This document shows, in pieces, positions 46,198 through 54,585 of a DNA stretch of 64,000 nucleotides. The position numbers and the translations under genes are program-made. Within the stretch, counting starts at the first letter, position 1. Every line of letters starts with the position of its first letter. Origin of the DNA: Halobacillus massiliensis (GTDB lineage: Bacteria > Bacillota > Bacilli > Bacillales > Halobacillaceae); the NCBI RefSeq assembly GCF_900166625.1, contig NZ_LT800499.1, positions 2,446,143 through 2,510,142 of the forward strand, read 5' to 3'. The notes under the pieces were generated by a model that was not told the origin of the DNA, made no database searches, and saw only the letters and a program-made list of their open reading frames with translations.

Positions 46198-47375
46198 GAT
46201 CTCACTCCTTGGTTGTTAGTGCGATGTACAGGTTGTCTTAAAGGTTCATATGTTTCTTGTCTTTCTGCTTCCTTAACTTTTACTGTTCGGGCCACATTAT
46301 TTAGAATACCTAAGGACACCATCATGAGCAGCATAGAAGAACCGCCATAACTTACGAGCGGCAGGGTTACTCCGGTAATTGGCAGCAATCCGCTCATAGC
46401 ACCCAAATTAATGAATGACTGAACAGCAAACATTGCAGATATTCCAATTGCTAATAGAGCTCCAAAGGGATCCCTGCACTTCCATGAAATAAATAACCCT
46501 CTTAAAACAATAAGCGACAGTAGGCCAATAGTGACAGCCACTCCTAGAAAACCGAGTTCTTCTGCAATGACAGCCATAATAAAGTCTGTATGAGGTTCAG
46601 GAAGGTAACCCAGCTTCTGAACTCCCTGGCCTAACCCTTCCCCAAATATCCCCCCCGTTCCAATAGCCACGTAAGATTGTACAAGCTGATATCCATCTCC
46701 ATCAGGAGTGGCAAAAGGCTCGAAAGCCCCTGTAAAACGGGAAATTCTTTCATCTGTGGCTAATTGTGTGGCTGCTAAGAGCAAGACTCCCATCGTAATG
46801 GAACCAAGAATAACAATGTGCTTCCATTTAATGCCAGAGCAAATAATGATGATACTTGCAATCATTCCTAATACAGCAGCCGAGCCTACATCCGGCTGCA
46901 GTACAATTAAACCAAGCAGAAACCCCGTCACTATAAGGGGGGGTACTACAGCCTTTGTAAAGTTCTCAATATAGCTCTGCTTCTTGGCATAAACGGCGGC
47001 CAGGTAGATAATCAACCCCACTTTAGCGAACTCGGCCGGCTGAAAATTCATAAAGCCAAAATTATACCACGACTGGGCATTGTTCACAGTTTGACCAAAG
47101 AAAAATAAGCCCCCTAAAGATACCGTCATTAACAGAACTAACATTTTTGATAATTTCTTTAAATGACGATAAGGCAAGAGTGAAAAGGCTATCATAAGTC
47201 CGATCCCTGTTATCCCCCACTGCAACTGCTTAATAAGAAAGTGATTACTGTCTACTCCAAAACGGACAGGCCCATAAACCATACTAGCACTGTATACCAT
47301 GACTGTTCCAAATGCTATCAACGCAATGGGTGCAAATAATAACGAAAAGTCATAGGTTTTTAATCTTTGTATCAT
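46185..47375 (-). CDS. ftsW: Vegetative SEDS peptidoglycan polymerase FtsW
   Basis: 396-aa polytopic SEDS glycosyltransferase of the divisome, partner of PBP2B. Landmarks: FMNFQPAEFAKVGLIIYLAA near 110, LVQSYVAIGTGGIFGEGLGQG near 225, LPEPHTDFIMAVIAEELGFLG near 255 and ITLPLVSYGGSSML-type VTLPLVSYGGSSML near 340. The hydrophilic C-terminal tail (VKEAERQETYEPLRQPVHRT) is absent from SpoVE. Located between ylaN and pycA as in B. subtilis. Confidence 0.95.
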   Translation of the reverse strand: MIQRLKTYDFSLLFAPIALIAFGTVMVYSASMVYGPVRFGVDSNHFLIKQLQWGITGIGLMIAFSLLPYRHLKKLSKMLVLLMTVSLGGLFFFGQTVNNAQSWYNFGFMNFQPAEFAKVGLIIYLAAVYAKKQSYIENFTKAVVPPLIVTGFLLGLIVLQPDVGSAAVLGMIASIIIICSGIKWKHIVILGSITMGVLLLAATQLATDERISRFTGAFEPFATPDGDGYQLVQSYVAIGTGGIFGEGLGQGVQKLGYLPEPHTDFIMAVIAEELGFLGVAVTIGLLSLIVLRGLFISWKCRDPFGALLAIGISAMFAVQSFINLGAMSGLLPITGVTLPLVSYGGSSMLLMMVSLGILNNVARTVKVKEAERQETYEPLRQPVHRTNNQGVRSWKS

Positions 47376-47469
47376 ATTTCATCCCTACTCATATTTTAAT
47401 TTTCTTGTTTCATCTACAAATTCCTGCTTTTTTTCACAAATTTTTATATGTAAGTCTGTTAATTTGTAC

Positions 47470-47515
47470 AAAAAAACTCAAATCACAACAGGCATTATGT
47501 TGTAATTTGAGTTTC
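47470..47515 (-). terminator. Terminator of ylaN
   Basis: AAACTCAAAT, one mismatch, ACAACA pairs with TGTTGT, mismatch, ATTTGAGTTT; T7 follows on the - strand. Confidence 0.88.
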
Positions 47516-47520
47516 TCTCC

Positions 47521-47802
47521 TCATGAATTTTGTGCTGCTTCATGTAAGACATTCAATTGCTTTTCGAGGTTATCTAAAATAGCTCTGCCTTCTTCTTCAC
47601 TGATAAGGTCGAGACGAGCCGCAAAATGAATTTCCCGGGAGAGTCCAAACATTTGTGTATCTAAAACTTCTTCGTATAAAGGACATTGAGGCATCGTCAG
47701 ATTATCCATCTGAACTTTAATTAGTTGTAAGATTTTATCGGCATCAGCTTTTAGAAGGGCATAGGCCTTTTCGCGAGAATCCACAGCCACATCGGACAAC
47801 AT
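47521..47802 (-). CDS. ylaN: UPF0358 protein YlaN
   Basis: 93-aa helical cytoplasmic protein: [20 protein letters not shown], then [31 protein letters not shown]. In B. subtilis and S. aureus YlaN is tied to iron homeostasis and interacts with Fur. The ATG at 47802 has GGAGGGG 6 nt upstream; the ATG at 47817 lies before that site. Confidence 0.92.
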   Translation of the reverse strand: MLSDVAVDSREKAYALLKADADKILQLIKVQMDNLTMPQCPLYEEVLDTQMFGLSREIHFAARLDLISEEEGRAILDNLEKQLNVLHEAAQNS

Positions 47803-47884
47803 CAAAATCCCCTCCATTTACTTTCTATCTTCTATTAATAGTACCTTTTAAAGGTTAAAATTGCAACAAACAATCGTGCAGCTT

Positions 47885-48817
47885 CTAGAAAATAGAAAGG
47901 TCATATCGATTGGATAATATCTCTAACAGTTTGAAACCGACAACGCTGTTCCCCTTTTCATCTAAAGATGGGCCATAGACAGCAATGCCGCCAAATCCGT
48001 TAATAGATGCCATTACGCCTCCGGACACTCCGCTTTTTGCAGGTACACCCACTTTAATAGCAAACGAGCCTGACGCATCATACATACCGCACGTGACCAT
48101 AAATGTTTTGCAGATTTTCGCCAGATGTTTAGGTATAATCTGCCTTCCCGACTTCAAATCACGGCCTTCATTGGCAAAAACCGCCCCTATTTTTGCCAGG
48201 CTTTGAACATTAACATCAATCGAGCACTGATGAGTGTATACTTTCAATGTGTCTTCAACATCCCCATTAATCACACCGTGCTGTTTTAAGTAGTACAGCA
48301 GGGAGCGGTTTAAATAAGCCGTTTCGAATTCGGAGGCGGCTACTCCTTCATTTACTTTAATGGATTGATCATCTGTCAATTCATGCAGGAAGCTGAGCAG
48401 ACGGCCCACCTTTTCTTCTGTAGTATGGCCGTGGATCATATCAGAAACCGCAAGTGCTCCGGCATTAATCATAGGGTTTAATGGTTTAGAAGGACGGTGC
48501 TGTTCAAGTCGGTAAATCGAATGAAAAGGGTCTCCTGTAGGCTCCATTCCTACTCGGTTAAAGACATATTCCTCACCATTATCAATTAAAGCGAGGGCCA
48601 GAGAAATAACTTTCGAGATACTTTGTAGTGTGAAGCAGCAATCAGATTCTCCAGCCTGATAATAATCTCCATCCAAATAATAGATCGCTGCTGCCAATTC
48701 ATGTGGATCCCTTTCTGATAAGGCAGGAATATAATCGGCAACTCGTCCAGCATCTGCAAAGGAACGGACATTATCGAGCCATCCTTCTAAGGTTTCTGTA
48801 TCAATTTTATCTATCAT
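47885..48817 (-). CDS. glsA: Glutaminase
   Basis: 310-aa serine-dependent beta-lactamase-fold glutaminase, glutamine to glutamate plus ammonia. Catalytic SISK (Ser66, Lys69) within CCFTLQSISKVISLALAL, NPMINAGALAVSDMI near 115, and the Tyr region VYTHQCSIDVNVQSLA near 195; GVPAKSGVSGGVMA near 260. Matches YlaM by position next to ylaN and ylaL. AGGAGG precedes the ATG. Confidence 0.95.
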   Translation of the reverse strand: MIDKIDTETLEGWLDNVRSFADAGRVADYIPALSERDPHELAAAIYYLDGDYYQAGESDCCFTLQSISKVISLALALIDNGEEYVFNRVGMEPTGDPFHSIYRLEQHRPSKPLNPMINAGALAVSDMIHGHTTEEKVGRLLSFLHELTDDQSIKVNEGVAASEFETAYLNRSLLYYLKQHGVINGDVEDTLKVYTHQCSIDVNVQSLAKIGAVFANEGRDLKSGRQIIPKHLAKICKTFMVTCGMYDASGSFAIKVGVPAKSGVSGGVMASINGFGGIAVYGPSLDEKGNSVVGFKLLEILSNRYDLSIF

Positions 48818-48900
48818 TATTCACCCTCCTAGTGAAATCGTCTACATTTTTTGCTATGCTTTGTTACGTAAGAGTTAATTTAGAAAGGTGGCCGACACAA

Positions 48901-49392
48901 GTGATCGTACAAATAACTGGAAATGTAAAATTTCCGATTACCTTAGACCCAACGGTTTGGATTTTTGACGACCGAAAACTTACATTTAACGAAATTTTCA
49001 ACCCTTCTGATGAAACCGATTCAGAAGAGGAAGATGAAATTAAAAGAAAGTCTCTGCGTTTCGATCGTGAAGTGTACCAGCAAAAAATCAACCCGCCAAT
49101 TAATAAAAGCATCAACCGTTACGAAAAAGAGCGGATCCTGAAGGAGACGTTTCTAATGCCGATCCTGCCCTTTATTCAGACTAGTGAACCTTCAAGTGAA
49201 GTAAAGGATGCTGTCTTAGTGACAAGCAACGGTGATCACGTGTTAAATGCCGACCGTTTGAAAAACGCTCTATTATTATTCTCCAAAAACGGAAAGCCAT
49301 TATCGGAAAATGGACCAGTCCACGTCTATTTTAAAGACGAGGGTGAAGCACAGGTACCAATTAAAGGCGTCACACAAATTGTATTTAGCTAA
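48901..49392 (+). CDS. ylaL: YlaL-like protein of unknown function
   Basis: 163-aa soluble, acidic protein: VIVQITGNVKFPITLDPTVW with FDDRKLTF at the start, a Ser/Asp/Glu-rich stretch (SDETDSEEEDEIKRK), and a C-terminus GPVHVYFKDEGEAQVPIKGV. Length and context (divergent from glsA, next to ylaJ) point to B. subtilis YlaL; no function known. Start is GTG at 48901 with AGAAAGGTGG 9 nt upstream; longer frames run back into glsA. Confidence 0.78.
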   Translation: MIVQITGNVKFPITLDPTVWIFDDRKLTFNEIFNPSDETDSEEEDEIKRKSLRFDREVYQQKINPPINKSINRYEKERILKETFLMPILPFIQTSEPSSEVKDAVLVTSNGDHVLNADRLKNALLLFSKNGKPLSENGPVHVYFKDEGEAQVPIKGVTQIVFS

Positions 49393-49403
49393 TATTCCAG
49401 TAT

Positions 49404-49429
49404 AGCCGGTTTTAACCGGCTTTTTTTAT
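49404..49429 (+). terminator. Terminator of ylaL
   Basis: AGCCGG, TTTTAA, CCGGCT then T7 on the + strand. Confidence 0.9.
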
Positions 49430-49503
49430 TGCTTGCAACTATACAGCTTTTGTATAAAAAGGGTTGAACTCCACAAACTATATAAAAAAGTGAGGGTTCA
49501 GCT

Positions 49504-50082
49504 ATGAAATACTTTTTTATATTAGCCGCTCTGTTTGCCCTGACTGCGTGCCAGCAGCAAGAACAGGAATCGCTTTTACAGGAAAGAGAAGGAAATACAA
49601 ACATGCAGTATGTTTCCAATTCTGACCCTGTAAAACAGGAAAAGAAAAATACTCAGCAGATTGCCAGGCATCTTGCAAAACTGGCAGTTGAAGTTCCTGA
49701 CGTTAAAGATGCTACCGCCCTTGTTGTCGGTAATTATGCAGTGGTCGGTATTGATGTTGACAAAGACCTCGATCGTTCAGAAGTGGGTGTCATTAAATTT
49801 TCTACAGCTGAAGCATTAAAAGACGATCCTTACGGGAAAGACGCATTAATTGTTGCGGATGCGGACGGTGTAGAAAGAATCCGGGAACTTGGCAATAAAA
49901 TGGCAGAAGGCCATCCTGTAGAAGCCGTAACGGATGAACTGAGTCAAATCGTTTCCAGATATCTTCCCGAAGCTCCTATTCACCGCCAGCCATCCAATCA
50001 GGAAGAGAAAACCGAATCTGTTCCTGAAAATGAACAGAACGAGCTGGAAAACATTCAAAAGAAACAGTCTACCGACCAGTAA
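49504..50082 (+). CDS. ylaJ: YhcN/YlaJ family sporulation lipoprotein
   Basis: 192 aa. Lipoprotein signal peptide MKYFFILAALFALTAC (Cys16), then a YhcN/YlaJ domain (LAKLAVEVPDVKDATALVVG, VVGIDVDKDLDRSEVGVIKF). The C-terminus is a Gln/Glu/Asn-rich tail. In B. subtilis YlaJ is a forespore lipoprotein affecting germination. GTGAGGG lies upstream of the ATG. phoH (ylaK), its usual neighbour towards ylaL, is absent. Confidence 0.9.
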   Translation: MKYFFILAALFALTACQQQEQESLLQEREGNTNMQYVSNSDPVKQEKKNTQQIARHLAKLAVEVPDVKDATALVVGNYAVVGIDVDKDLDRSEVGVIKFSTAEALKDDPYGKDALIVADADGVERIRELGNKMAEGHPVEAVTDELSQIVSRYLPEAPIHRQPSNQEEKTESVPENEQNELENIQKKQSTDQ

Positions 50083-50088
50083 AATAGA

Positions 50089-50128
50089 AACAGCTAAATC
50101 CTAAGCGGATTTAGCTGTTACTTTTTTC
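50089..50128. terminator. Bidirectional terminator after ylaJ
   Basis: AACAGCTAAATCC and GGATTTAGCTGTT form a 13-bp stem; CTTTTTT follows on the + strand. It also contains the stop codon of the - strand gene at 50111. Confidence 0.88.
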
Positions 50129-50404
50129 AATAATTTCTCTTTCTTTCTCAGTTAAATCATTATAGTACTGAACTCCGAATTGGGAGCCTTCAGATACCAT
50201 TTTAGCATTCTCGTGGTTCTGCTCTTCAGGATTTCCAGCCTCTTTTATTGGGAGATCCTCAGATTTTTTAAATTTACCCGGGAGAGCTTTCGTTTTCTCC
50301 ATAACTTGCTGGCGCTTTCCTTCATCTTTCAAAAAGAAGGCAGCTGTACTTCCGGCTGCTGCTCCAATTGCAGTAATTATCCAACGTTTCTTCAAAAATA
50401 TCAT
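50111..50404 (-). CDS. Small membrane-anchored protein, function unknown
   Basis: 97 aa: one hydrophobic N-terminal helix (WIITAIGAAAGSTAAFFL, about 8-25) directly followed by a charged region (KDEGKRQQVMEKTKALPGKFKK) and an acidic tail ending LTEKEREIIEKSNS. The Gly/Ala-rich helix plus basic follow-on recalls YtxH-like proteins, but I cannot assign a family. AGGATG lies ahead of the ATG. It stands alone between ylaJ and ylaI, convergent with ylaJ, sharing its terminator. Confidence 0.65.
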   Translation of the reverse strand: MIFLKKRWIITAIGAAAGSTAAFFLKDEGKRQQVMEKTKALPGKFKKSEDLPIKEAGNPEEQNHENAKMVSEGSQFGVQYYNDLTEKEREIIEKSNS

Positions 50405-50514
50405 CCTTCCTTCTGTGCTATATGTAAAAGTGTTCCCCTGAGCGAAATTTTTGAAACATGAAATGCAAATCTGTAAAAATAATGTTATGATTACTGTAAG
50501 AAAGAGGTGATCAT

Positions 50515-50718
50515 ATGCGAGTAAAATGTGTATTGTGCGATTCTATAGAGAATATTGACAGCTTTAGTTTACAAGCCAAAAGACTTCGCAACCGCAGGAT
50601 CACCACTTATATGTGCCCTTCCTGCAATGAGCGAATAAAAGAAAAGACAGAAAAACGTATAAGAACCGGCAATTTCAGATTTAACAGAGAAATTAAAAGA
50701 GAACATCATTTGTCGTAA
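50515..50718 (+). CDS. ylaI: YlaI, zinc-ribbon-like DUF2197 protein
   Basis: 67 aa: CVLC at residues 5-8 and CPSC at 34-37 form two CxxC knuckles, embedded in a highly basic sequence (KRLRNRRITTYM; EKRIRTGNFRFNREIKREH). Suggests a nucleic-acid-associated zinc ribbon. AAAGAGGTGA precedes the ATG. Divergent from the unknown gene at 50111. Confidence 0.88.
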   Translation: MRVKCVLCDSIENIDSFSLQAKRLRNRRITTYMCPSCNERIKEKTEKRIRTGNFRFNREIKREHHLS

Positions 50719-50739
50719 ATTATATAAATTTCAAATTAT

Positions 50740-50778
50740 ATAGAACCCCGGCTGTTTGTTTATATCAGCCGGGGTTTC
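50740..50778. terminator. Bidirectional terminator between ylaI and ylaH
   Basis: AACCCCGGCTG and CAGCCGGGGTT with an 11-nt loop, then TCTTA on the + strand and TCTATATAAT on the - strand; convergent genes flank it. Confidence 0.78.
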
Positions 50779-51159
50779 TTATGCCTGCTCCTGATGTCTT
50801 CCAGATCTTTCCTTATGAAGTCGAAGTCTGTAAATCCCTAGAATGATAGCTGCTACAAGCAGACTTTCAGCAATAGGAAGATTTAACCCAAGAATTAAAG
50901 TTAAAAGGAAAGTTCCGATAATTAACACCGAATAGACTACGATGTTTTTGACTAAAGGAAGTTTACGTGCAAAACCTAATTTAAATGTAATAATCGCCAG
51001 GGCCGCAGTAACTAAGTATAGTAGAAAAAAAGAGCGGAATAGTAAGGCTACTTCCCCCTCATTATTTAAATTTACTTCATTCCCTAAACCTTGAAAGAAT
51101 ATATCGGCAATTGGCCATAGATCTGTCGGTACTTCTATCACAGACGTATTGCTGTTCAT
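50779..51159 (-). CDS. ylaH: YlaH-like membrane protein
   Basis: 126 aa with three membrane segments (FFLLYLVTAALAIITFKLGF; VYSVLIIGTFLLTLILGL; IAESLLVAAIILGIYRL) and a basic C-terminus. YlaH family, function unknown. The ATG at 51159 (MNSNTSVIEV) has GGGGGAA upstream and is preferred to the start at 51186. typA, which normally lies between ylaF and ylaH, is absent. Confidence 0.86.
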   Translation of the reverse strand: MNSNTSVIEVPTDLWPIADIFFQGLGNEVNLNNEGEVALLFRSFFLLYLVTAALAIITFKLGFARKLPLVKNIVVYSVLIIGTFLLTLILGLNLPIAESLLVAAIILGIYRLRLHKERSGRHQEQA

Positions 51160-51252
51160 GCTGTTCCCCCTTATTACAACAATCATACTCTCCTAATCAT
51201 ACTAAAAATACTCTCTTAATTCCATAGGTACTGGTGATTTCCTGGAAGACCG

Positions 51253-51281
51253 TTTTCATATGAGATTATTTCCTCTATAAT
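51253..51281 (+). promoter_or_regulatory. Sigma-A promoter of ylaF
   Basis: TTTTCA (51253-51258), 17 bp, TATAAT (51276-51281). It lies 23 bp ahead of the ylaF ATG. Confidence 0.6.
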
Positions 51282-51303
51282 ATGTCATAGAGGAGTGAAA
51301 GTC

Positions 51304-51483
51304 ATGAAAAACATTAATGGTCGCAATCTTATTTTAGCCTCGATCGTCATCCTTTGTTTTGTTTTTGTCGGGTTTGCTCTCGGTCAGAGGAGCTTTTGGC
51401 TGGCCGGTTTATTTTTAGTACTAGGTTTTGCTCTTATGGGGTTAGGGATTTCTAGTAATAAAAAGCAGGAAAACGCTCATTGA
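51304..51483 (+). CDS. ylaF: YlaF family small membrane protein (DUF5325)
   Basis: 59 aa: two hydrophobic segments (NLILASIVILCFVFVGFAL and FWLAGLFLVLGFALMGLGI) linked by GQRS, ending in a short polar tail. Matches the tiny YlaF family; function unknown. GAGGAGTG lies ahead of the ATG at 51304. Confidence 0.82.
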   Translation: MKNINGRNLILASIVILCFVFVGFALGQRSFWLAGLFLVLGFALMGLGISSNKKQENAH

Positions 51484-51490
51484 GTGATAC

Positions 51491-51530
51491 TTAAACAGCA
51501 CCTCAATTTAATGAGGTGCTGTTTCGTTTT
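51491..51530 (+). terminator. Terminator of ylaF
   Basis: AAACAGCACCTCA and TGAGGTGCTGTTT form a 13-bp stem, followed by CGTTTT. Confidence 0.88.
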
Positions 51531-51564
51531 ATTAAATTACTGAAGTAAACGGGCGGTCGATGAT

Positions 51565-52284
51565 ATGAAGAAAAAAATTCACATAGTTTATGAATTGTGC
51601 ATGTTAATACTCATTTTTATTTCTTTGTTCTTTGCTTTCTCAACAAACGAGAACTTCCAGCTTTATGACCGTATAATCTGGATAATTTTCGTAATGGATT
51701 ACTTAATACATCTATTACGCTCCAGGAAAAAATGGGCGTACATAAAAAGTCATCCGCTCGAGCTCATTGCCATCATTCCGCTTGACTCTATATTTCGCAC
51801 GGCCCGTTTTGCAAGAGTCTTAAGAGTCTTAAGGCTTCTTTCTATGGGTGCCCACTATATTAAACCCTTGTATGGATTACTCAAAACAAATGGATTAGAT
51901 AAAATTCTGATGGCAGCTATAATTTTATTGTTTATTATCCCGATTCCTATCATTCTAGTGGAACCAGAAATTAATACATTTCCTGATGCTTTATGGTGGG
52001 CGATTGTAACAACGACTACAGTTGGTTATGGGGATATATCTCCCACCACACCTTTAGGAAGAATATTAGCTGTTCTTTTGATGCTTGTGGGAATTGGGAT
52101 TATTGGTACGTTTACAAGTGCTATTACAAGCTACTTCCAACGCAAGGAAAATCCTTCTTCCCATGAGGATGAGCTCAACAACATTATTATTTCTCTGCAA
52201 AAAATTGACCATTTAACAGAAGAAGACCGCGAGCTAATTAACCTCTATATTAAAAGAAAAAAGCACAGTTCCAGCAAACCGTGA
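51565..52284 (+). CDS. Voltage-gated-type potassium channel
   Basis: 239 aa with six membrane segments. The S4-like segment FRTARFARVLRVLRLL places Arg at every third position (78, 81, 84, 87, 90), and the pore helix leads into the selectivity filter TTTTVGYGD (TVGYGD 152-157). After S6 a short cytoplasmic tail ends in KKHSSSKP without an RCK domain. Probably homotetrameric. AGCGGTCGA gives only a weak ribosome binding site 12 nt ahead of the ATG. Not part of the B. subtilis ylaF-yktC order. Confidence 0.92.
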   Translation: MKKKIHIVYELCMLILIFISLFFAFSTNENFQLYDRIIWIIFVMDYLIHLLRSRKKWAYIKSHPLELIAIIPLDSIFRTARFARVLRVLRLLSMGAHYIKPLYGLLKTNGLDKILMAAIILLFIIPIPIILVEPEINTFPDALWWAIVTTTTVGYGDISPTTPLGRILAVLLMLVGIGIIGTFTSAITSYFQRKENPSSHEDELNNIIISLQKIDHLTEEDRELINLYIKRKKHSSSKP

Positions 52285-52285
52285 C

Positions 52286-52331
52286 AAAAGGCTCCCCTCA
52301 TCATAATAGTTAAGATGAGGGGAGCCTTCTG
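52286..52331 (+). terminator. Terminator after the K+ channel gene
   Basis: AAGGCTCCCCTCAT and ATGAGGGGAGCCTT form a 14-bp stem; followed by CTGTCTTGG on the + strand. Confidence 0.8.
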
Positions 52332-52373
52332 TCTTGGATAAGACTCACGGACGGCGGTTGTATTCAGGTATTA

Positions 52374-53180
52374 CTATTTAAGCTCTACAAATTCTTCTAC
52401 TACTTCGTTATGGATATCAGAATGGGAAGCCATAATGGTTGTCCTATTTAACATATCAATTTCTTCCCCATCGGCTGTAGTAACAATTCCTCCTGCTTCC
52501 CGAACTATGATCACGCCCGCAGCAACATCCCATGGCATAAGACTTAATGATAAATACCCATCGATAATTCCTTCAGCTACATAAGCAAATTCCAAGGCTG
52601 CCGAGCCGTAGGATCTCGTACTGCGTATTTTTTTAACTAAGTCATGAATGCCGGTATGCTGCACAAGACGGTTTTCAGGAAGCATCCAAGTAGTATTCAA
52701 ACAAAGAATCGACTGTTCGATTGGTTTTGAATACGAAGAAATATCTAGTTTCTTCCCATCTTTATAAGCCCCTTCACCGTGAAGCGCAGAGTATAAAACA
52801 TCTTCCATCACATCATAGATCAAACCAATTTCTCCGACTCCATCTTTATATATCCCCACAGAGATGGCAAAATTCCGTTTCTGGTGAACGAAATTCATCG
52901 TACCGTCTATCGGATCCACAATCCATACCGTTCCGTCAAGATCTTCAATTTCATCTCCAAACCCTTCTTCACCGAATAAACGGTGTTGAGGAAAATGCGA
53001 TCTGATTTTTTCTGCAAAAAAACGTTCAGTTTCCTGATCCATTTCAGTGACTAAATCATCGGCATTGGATTTCGTTTCAATCGTTCTTGGCTGATCAATT
53101 TTTTCCCTGATCGCAGTGCCCGCATCGCGAATAAATGATTTTGCTGTTTCAAATAGCTGGTTTCTTTCTATATTGTCCAT
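52374..53180 (-). CDS. yktC: Inositol monophosphatase family protein YktC
   Basis: 268-aa Mg2+-dependent Li+-sensitive phosphatase fold. Metal ligands: FGEEGFGD (Glu71) and WIVDPIDGTMNFVH (Asp89, Asp92), and MPWDVAAGVIIVREAGG with the third Asp near 215. Likely hydrolyses inositol-1-phosphate or a related sugar phosphate; the exact substrate is not readable. In order with ykzI, yktB and yktA as in B. subtilis. Confidence 0.92.
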   Translation of the reverse strand: MDNIERNQLFETAKSFIRDAGTAIREKIDQPRTIETKSNADDLVTEMDQETERFFAEKIRSHFPQHRLFGEEGFGDEIEDLDGTVWIVDPIDGTMNFVHQKRNFAISVGIYKDGVGEIGLIYDVMEDVLYSALHGEGAYKDGKKLDISSYSKPIEQSILCLNTTWMLPENRLVQHTGIHDLVKKIRSTRSYGSAALEFAYVAEGIIDGYLSLSLMPWDVAAGVIIVREAGGIVTTADGEEIDMLNRTTIMASHSDIHNEVVEEFVELK

Positions 53181-53241
53181 AATCAGGCCGTACTCCTTAG
53201 ATTTAGATTACTTTTATATTAACAGAAAAAATGTAGCAGAC

Positions 53242-53270
53242 AAAAAAGAGCAACTCATAATCGTTGCTCT
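53242..53270 (-). terminator. Terminator of ykzI
   Basis: AAGAGCAAC and GTTGCTCTT with an 8-nt loop and a T6 tail on the - strand. Confidence 0.85.
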
Positions 53271-53272
53271 TA

Positions 53273-53461
53273 CTATTCTGCCCACTCTACGAGCTGCTTG
53301 TGCAATTCATATAATCTTTCTTTACATTTCTTGATCTGATCCTGGTCTTCCGCCAGCATGGCATCATGTAAAGAAACCAATTCATAATCAATTTCCATAC
53401 GGATTACTGGGAGCCTTTCTTCAGCTTCTCTCTTTCTCAATGCTTCCATGACATGTTTCAA
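53273..53461 (-). CDS. ykzI: Small helical protein, YkzI-like
   Basis: 62 aa, all predicted helix and rich in charged residues (EALRKREAEERLPVIRMEID, then EDQDQIKKCKERLYELHKQL). Position between yktC and yktB equals ykzI of B. subtilis; I make the name by synteny, not by confident sequence recall. Start is TTG at 53461 with GGGAGG 8 nt upstream. Confidence 0.7.
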   Translation of the reverse strand: MKHVMEALRKREAEERLPVIRMEIDYELVSLHDAMLAEDQDQIKKCKERLYELHKQLVEWAE

Positions 53462-53640
53462 TGTTTCTTCCTCCCTTTCTTAATCCTTAGTTATATATAT
53501 GAGGGTAAGCTACTGAAGTTTCAAATTTGATTACTTATTTATAACCTATTTTTCTGAATATAAAACCTGTCAGACACATTGTTTAAGGTTCTTTGAGGAT
53601 TATGTTAAAATTCCTATAGACTATTGTAGGAGTTGAAGTT

Positions 53641-54270
53641 ATGAGTCAGTTTACTGGATTTACCCAAAAGGATTTTGACGTTTTCTCTATTTCAGGACTG
53701 GATGAGAGAATGGAAGCATTACGGGAAAATATTTCGCCAAAACTTGAAGCCATTGCTTCAGAGCTGGCTCCTGATCTAAGTGTTCAGACGGGTGATGAAA
53801 TGTTTGTGCATGTTGCCAGGCATGCGAGAAGAACGACGAATCCTCCGAATGATACCTGGGCAGCTGTCGCAGCGAATAAGCGTGGATATAAGAAGCTTCC
53901 TCACTTTCAGGTGGGCCTGTGGGGCACTCATGTATTTGTCTGGTTTGCTGTCATTTACGAGAGCCCAATTAAGGCAGAATTTGCTCATACATTACTTAAG
54001 AATAAATCTGAAGTTTTGTCATTAGTGCCTGATTCATTTGTCTGGTCATTAGATCATACAAAGAAGGATTCAATACCCCATAAAGAAGTAGATGCAGAAA
54101 AGTTTGAAGAAATGGCTGAACGATTAAAAAATGTAAAAAAAGCCGAGATCCTCTGCGGGGTTGAGATTGACCGCAACGATGAAATTTTGCAAAAGCCTGA
54201 TGAATTTATGGCTCTCTGCAGAAATACTTTTGAAACACTGCTTCCACTCTATCGATTTACCCAAAAATAA
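53641..54270 (+). CDS. yktB: UPF0637 protein YktB (DUF1054)
   Basis: 209-aa cytoplasmic protein: FTGFTQKDFDVFSISGLDERM at the start, HVARHARRTTNPPNDTWAA near 60, HFQVGLWGTHVFVWFAVIYE near 90, ending LPLYRFTQK. Matches the DUF1054 family, structure known but function not. AGGAG lies 9 nt ahead of the ATG. Convergent with yktA. Confidence 0.93.
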   Translation: MSQFTGFTQKDFDVFSISGLDERMEALRENISPKLEAIASELAPDLSVQTGDEMFVHVARHARRTTNPPNDTWAAVAANKRGYKKLPHFQVGLWGTHVFVWFAVIYESPIKAEFAHTLLKNKSEVLSLVPDSFVWSLDHTKKDSIPHKEVDAEKFEEMAERLKNVKKAEILCGVEIDRNDEILQKPDEFMALCRNTFETLLPLYRFTQK

Positions 54271-54301
54271 AAGCCGTCCCATTATGGGATGGCTTTTTAC
54301 A
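54267..54301. terminator. Bidirectional terminator between yktB and yktA
   Basis: AAAAGCCGTCCCA and TGGGATGGCTTTTT (one G-T wobble) with a 3-nt loop, shared by convergent genes. Confidence 0.85.
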
Positions 54302-54569
54302 TTTTGATTTTTTCATTTTTCCCGAGACTTTTTGCTTTTTTGACAGTTTTATAGCAGGAATAGCCTGATTCTTTCTCAAACTGCCCGCACAACTTCTTTT
54401 CCTCACTTTTTGAAGGAACTATTTGTTTGAACCGTGTATAGGCTAAAAGAAGTTCGTCCGTTTTCACTGCACCCTCATATGCTTTTTCGACCATAGAGTA
54501 GAAATTTACGACATCGATGATTTCTTCCTTTGACCAGTAAATTTCATCAATTGGATAGTTGTAACTCAT
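54297..54569 (-). CDS. yktA: UPF0223 protein YktA
   Basis: 90 aa: MSYNYPIDEIYWSKEEIIDV, FYSMVEKAYEGAVKTDELL, and VPSKSEEKKLCGQFEKESGY ahead of SCYKTVKKAK. Small helical family of unknown function. The ATG at 54569 has AAAGGAGAA upstream; the frame runs back to 54659 but only through nitronate monooxygenase sequence. It starts 17 bp after that gene's stop, so the two are co-transcribed. Confidence 0.92.
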   Translation of the reverse strand: MSYNYPIDEIYWSKEEIIDVVNFYSMVEKAYEGAVKTDELLLAYTRFKQIVPSKSEEKKLCGQFEKESGYSCYKTVKKAKSLGKNEKIKM

Positions 54570-54585
54570 ATATATTTCTCCTTTG

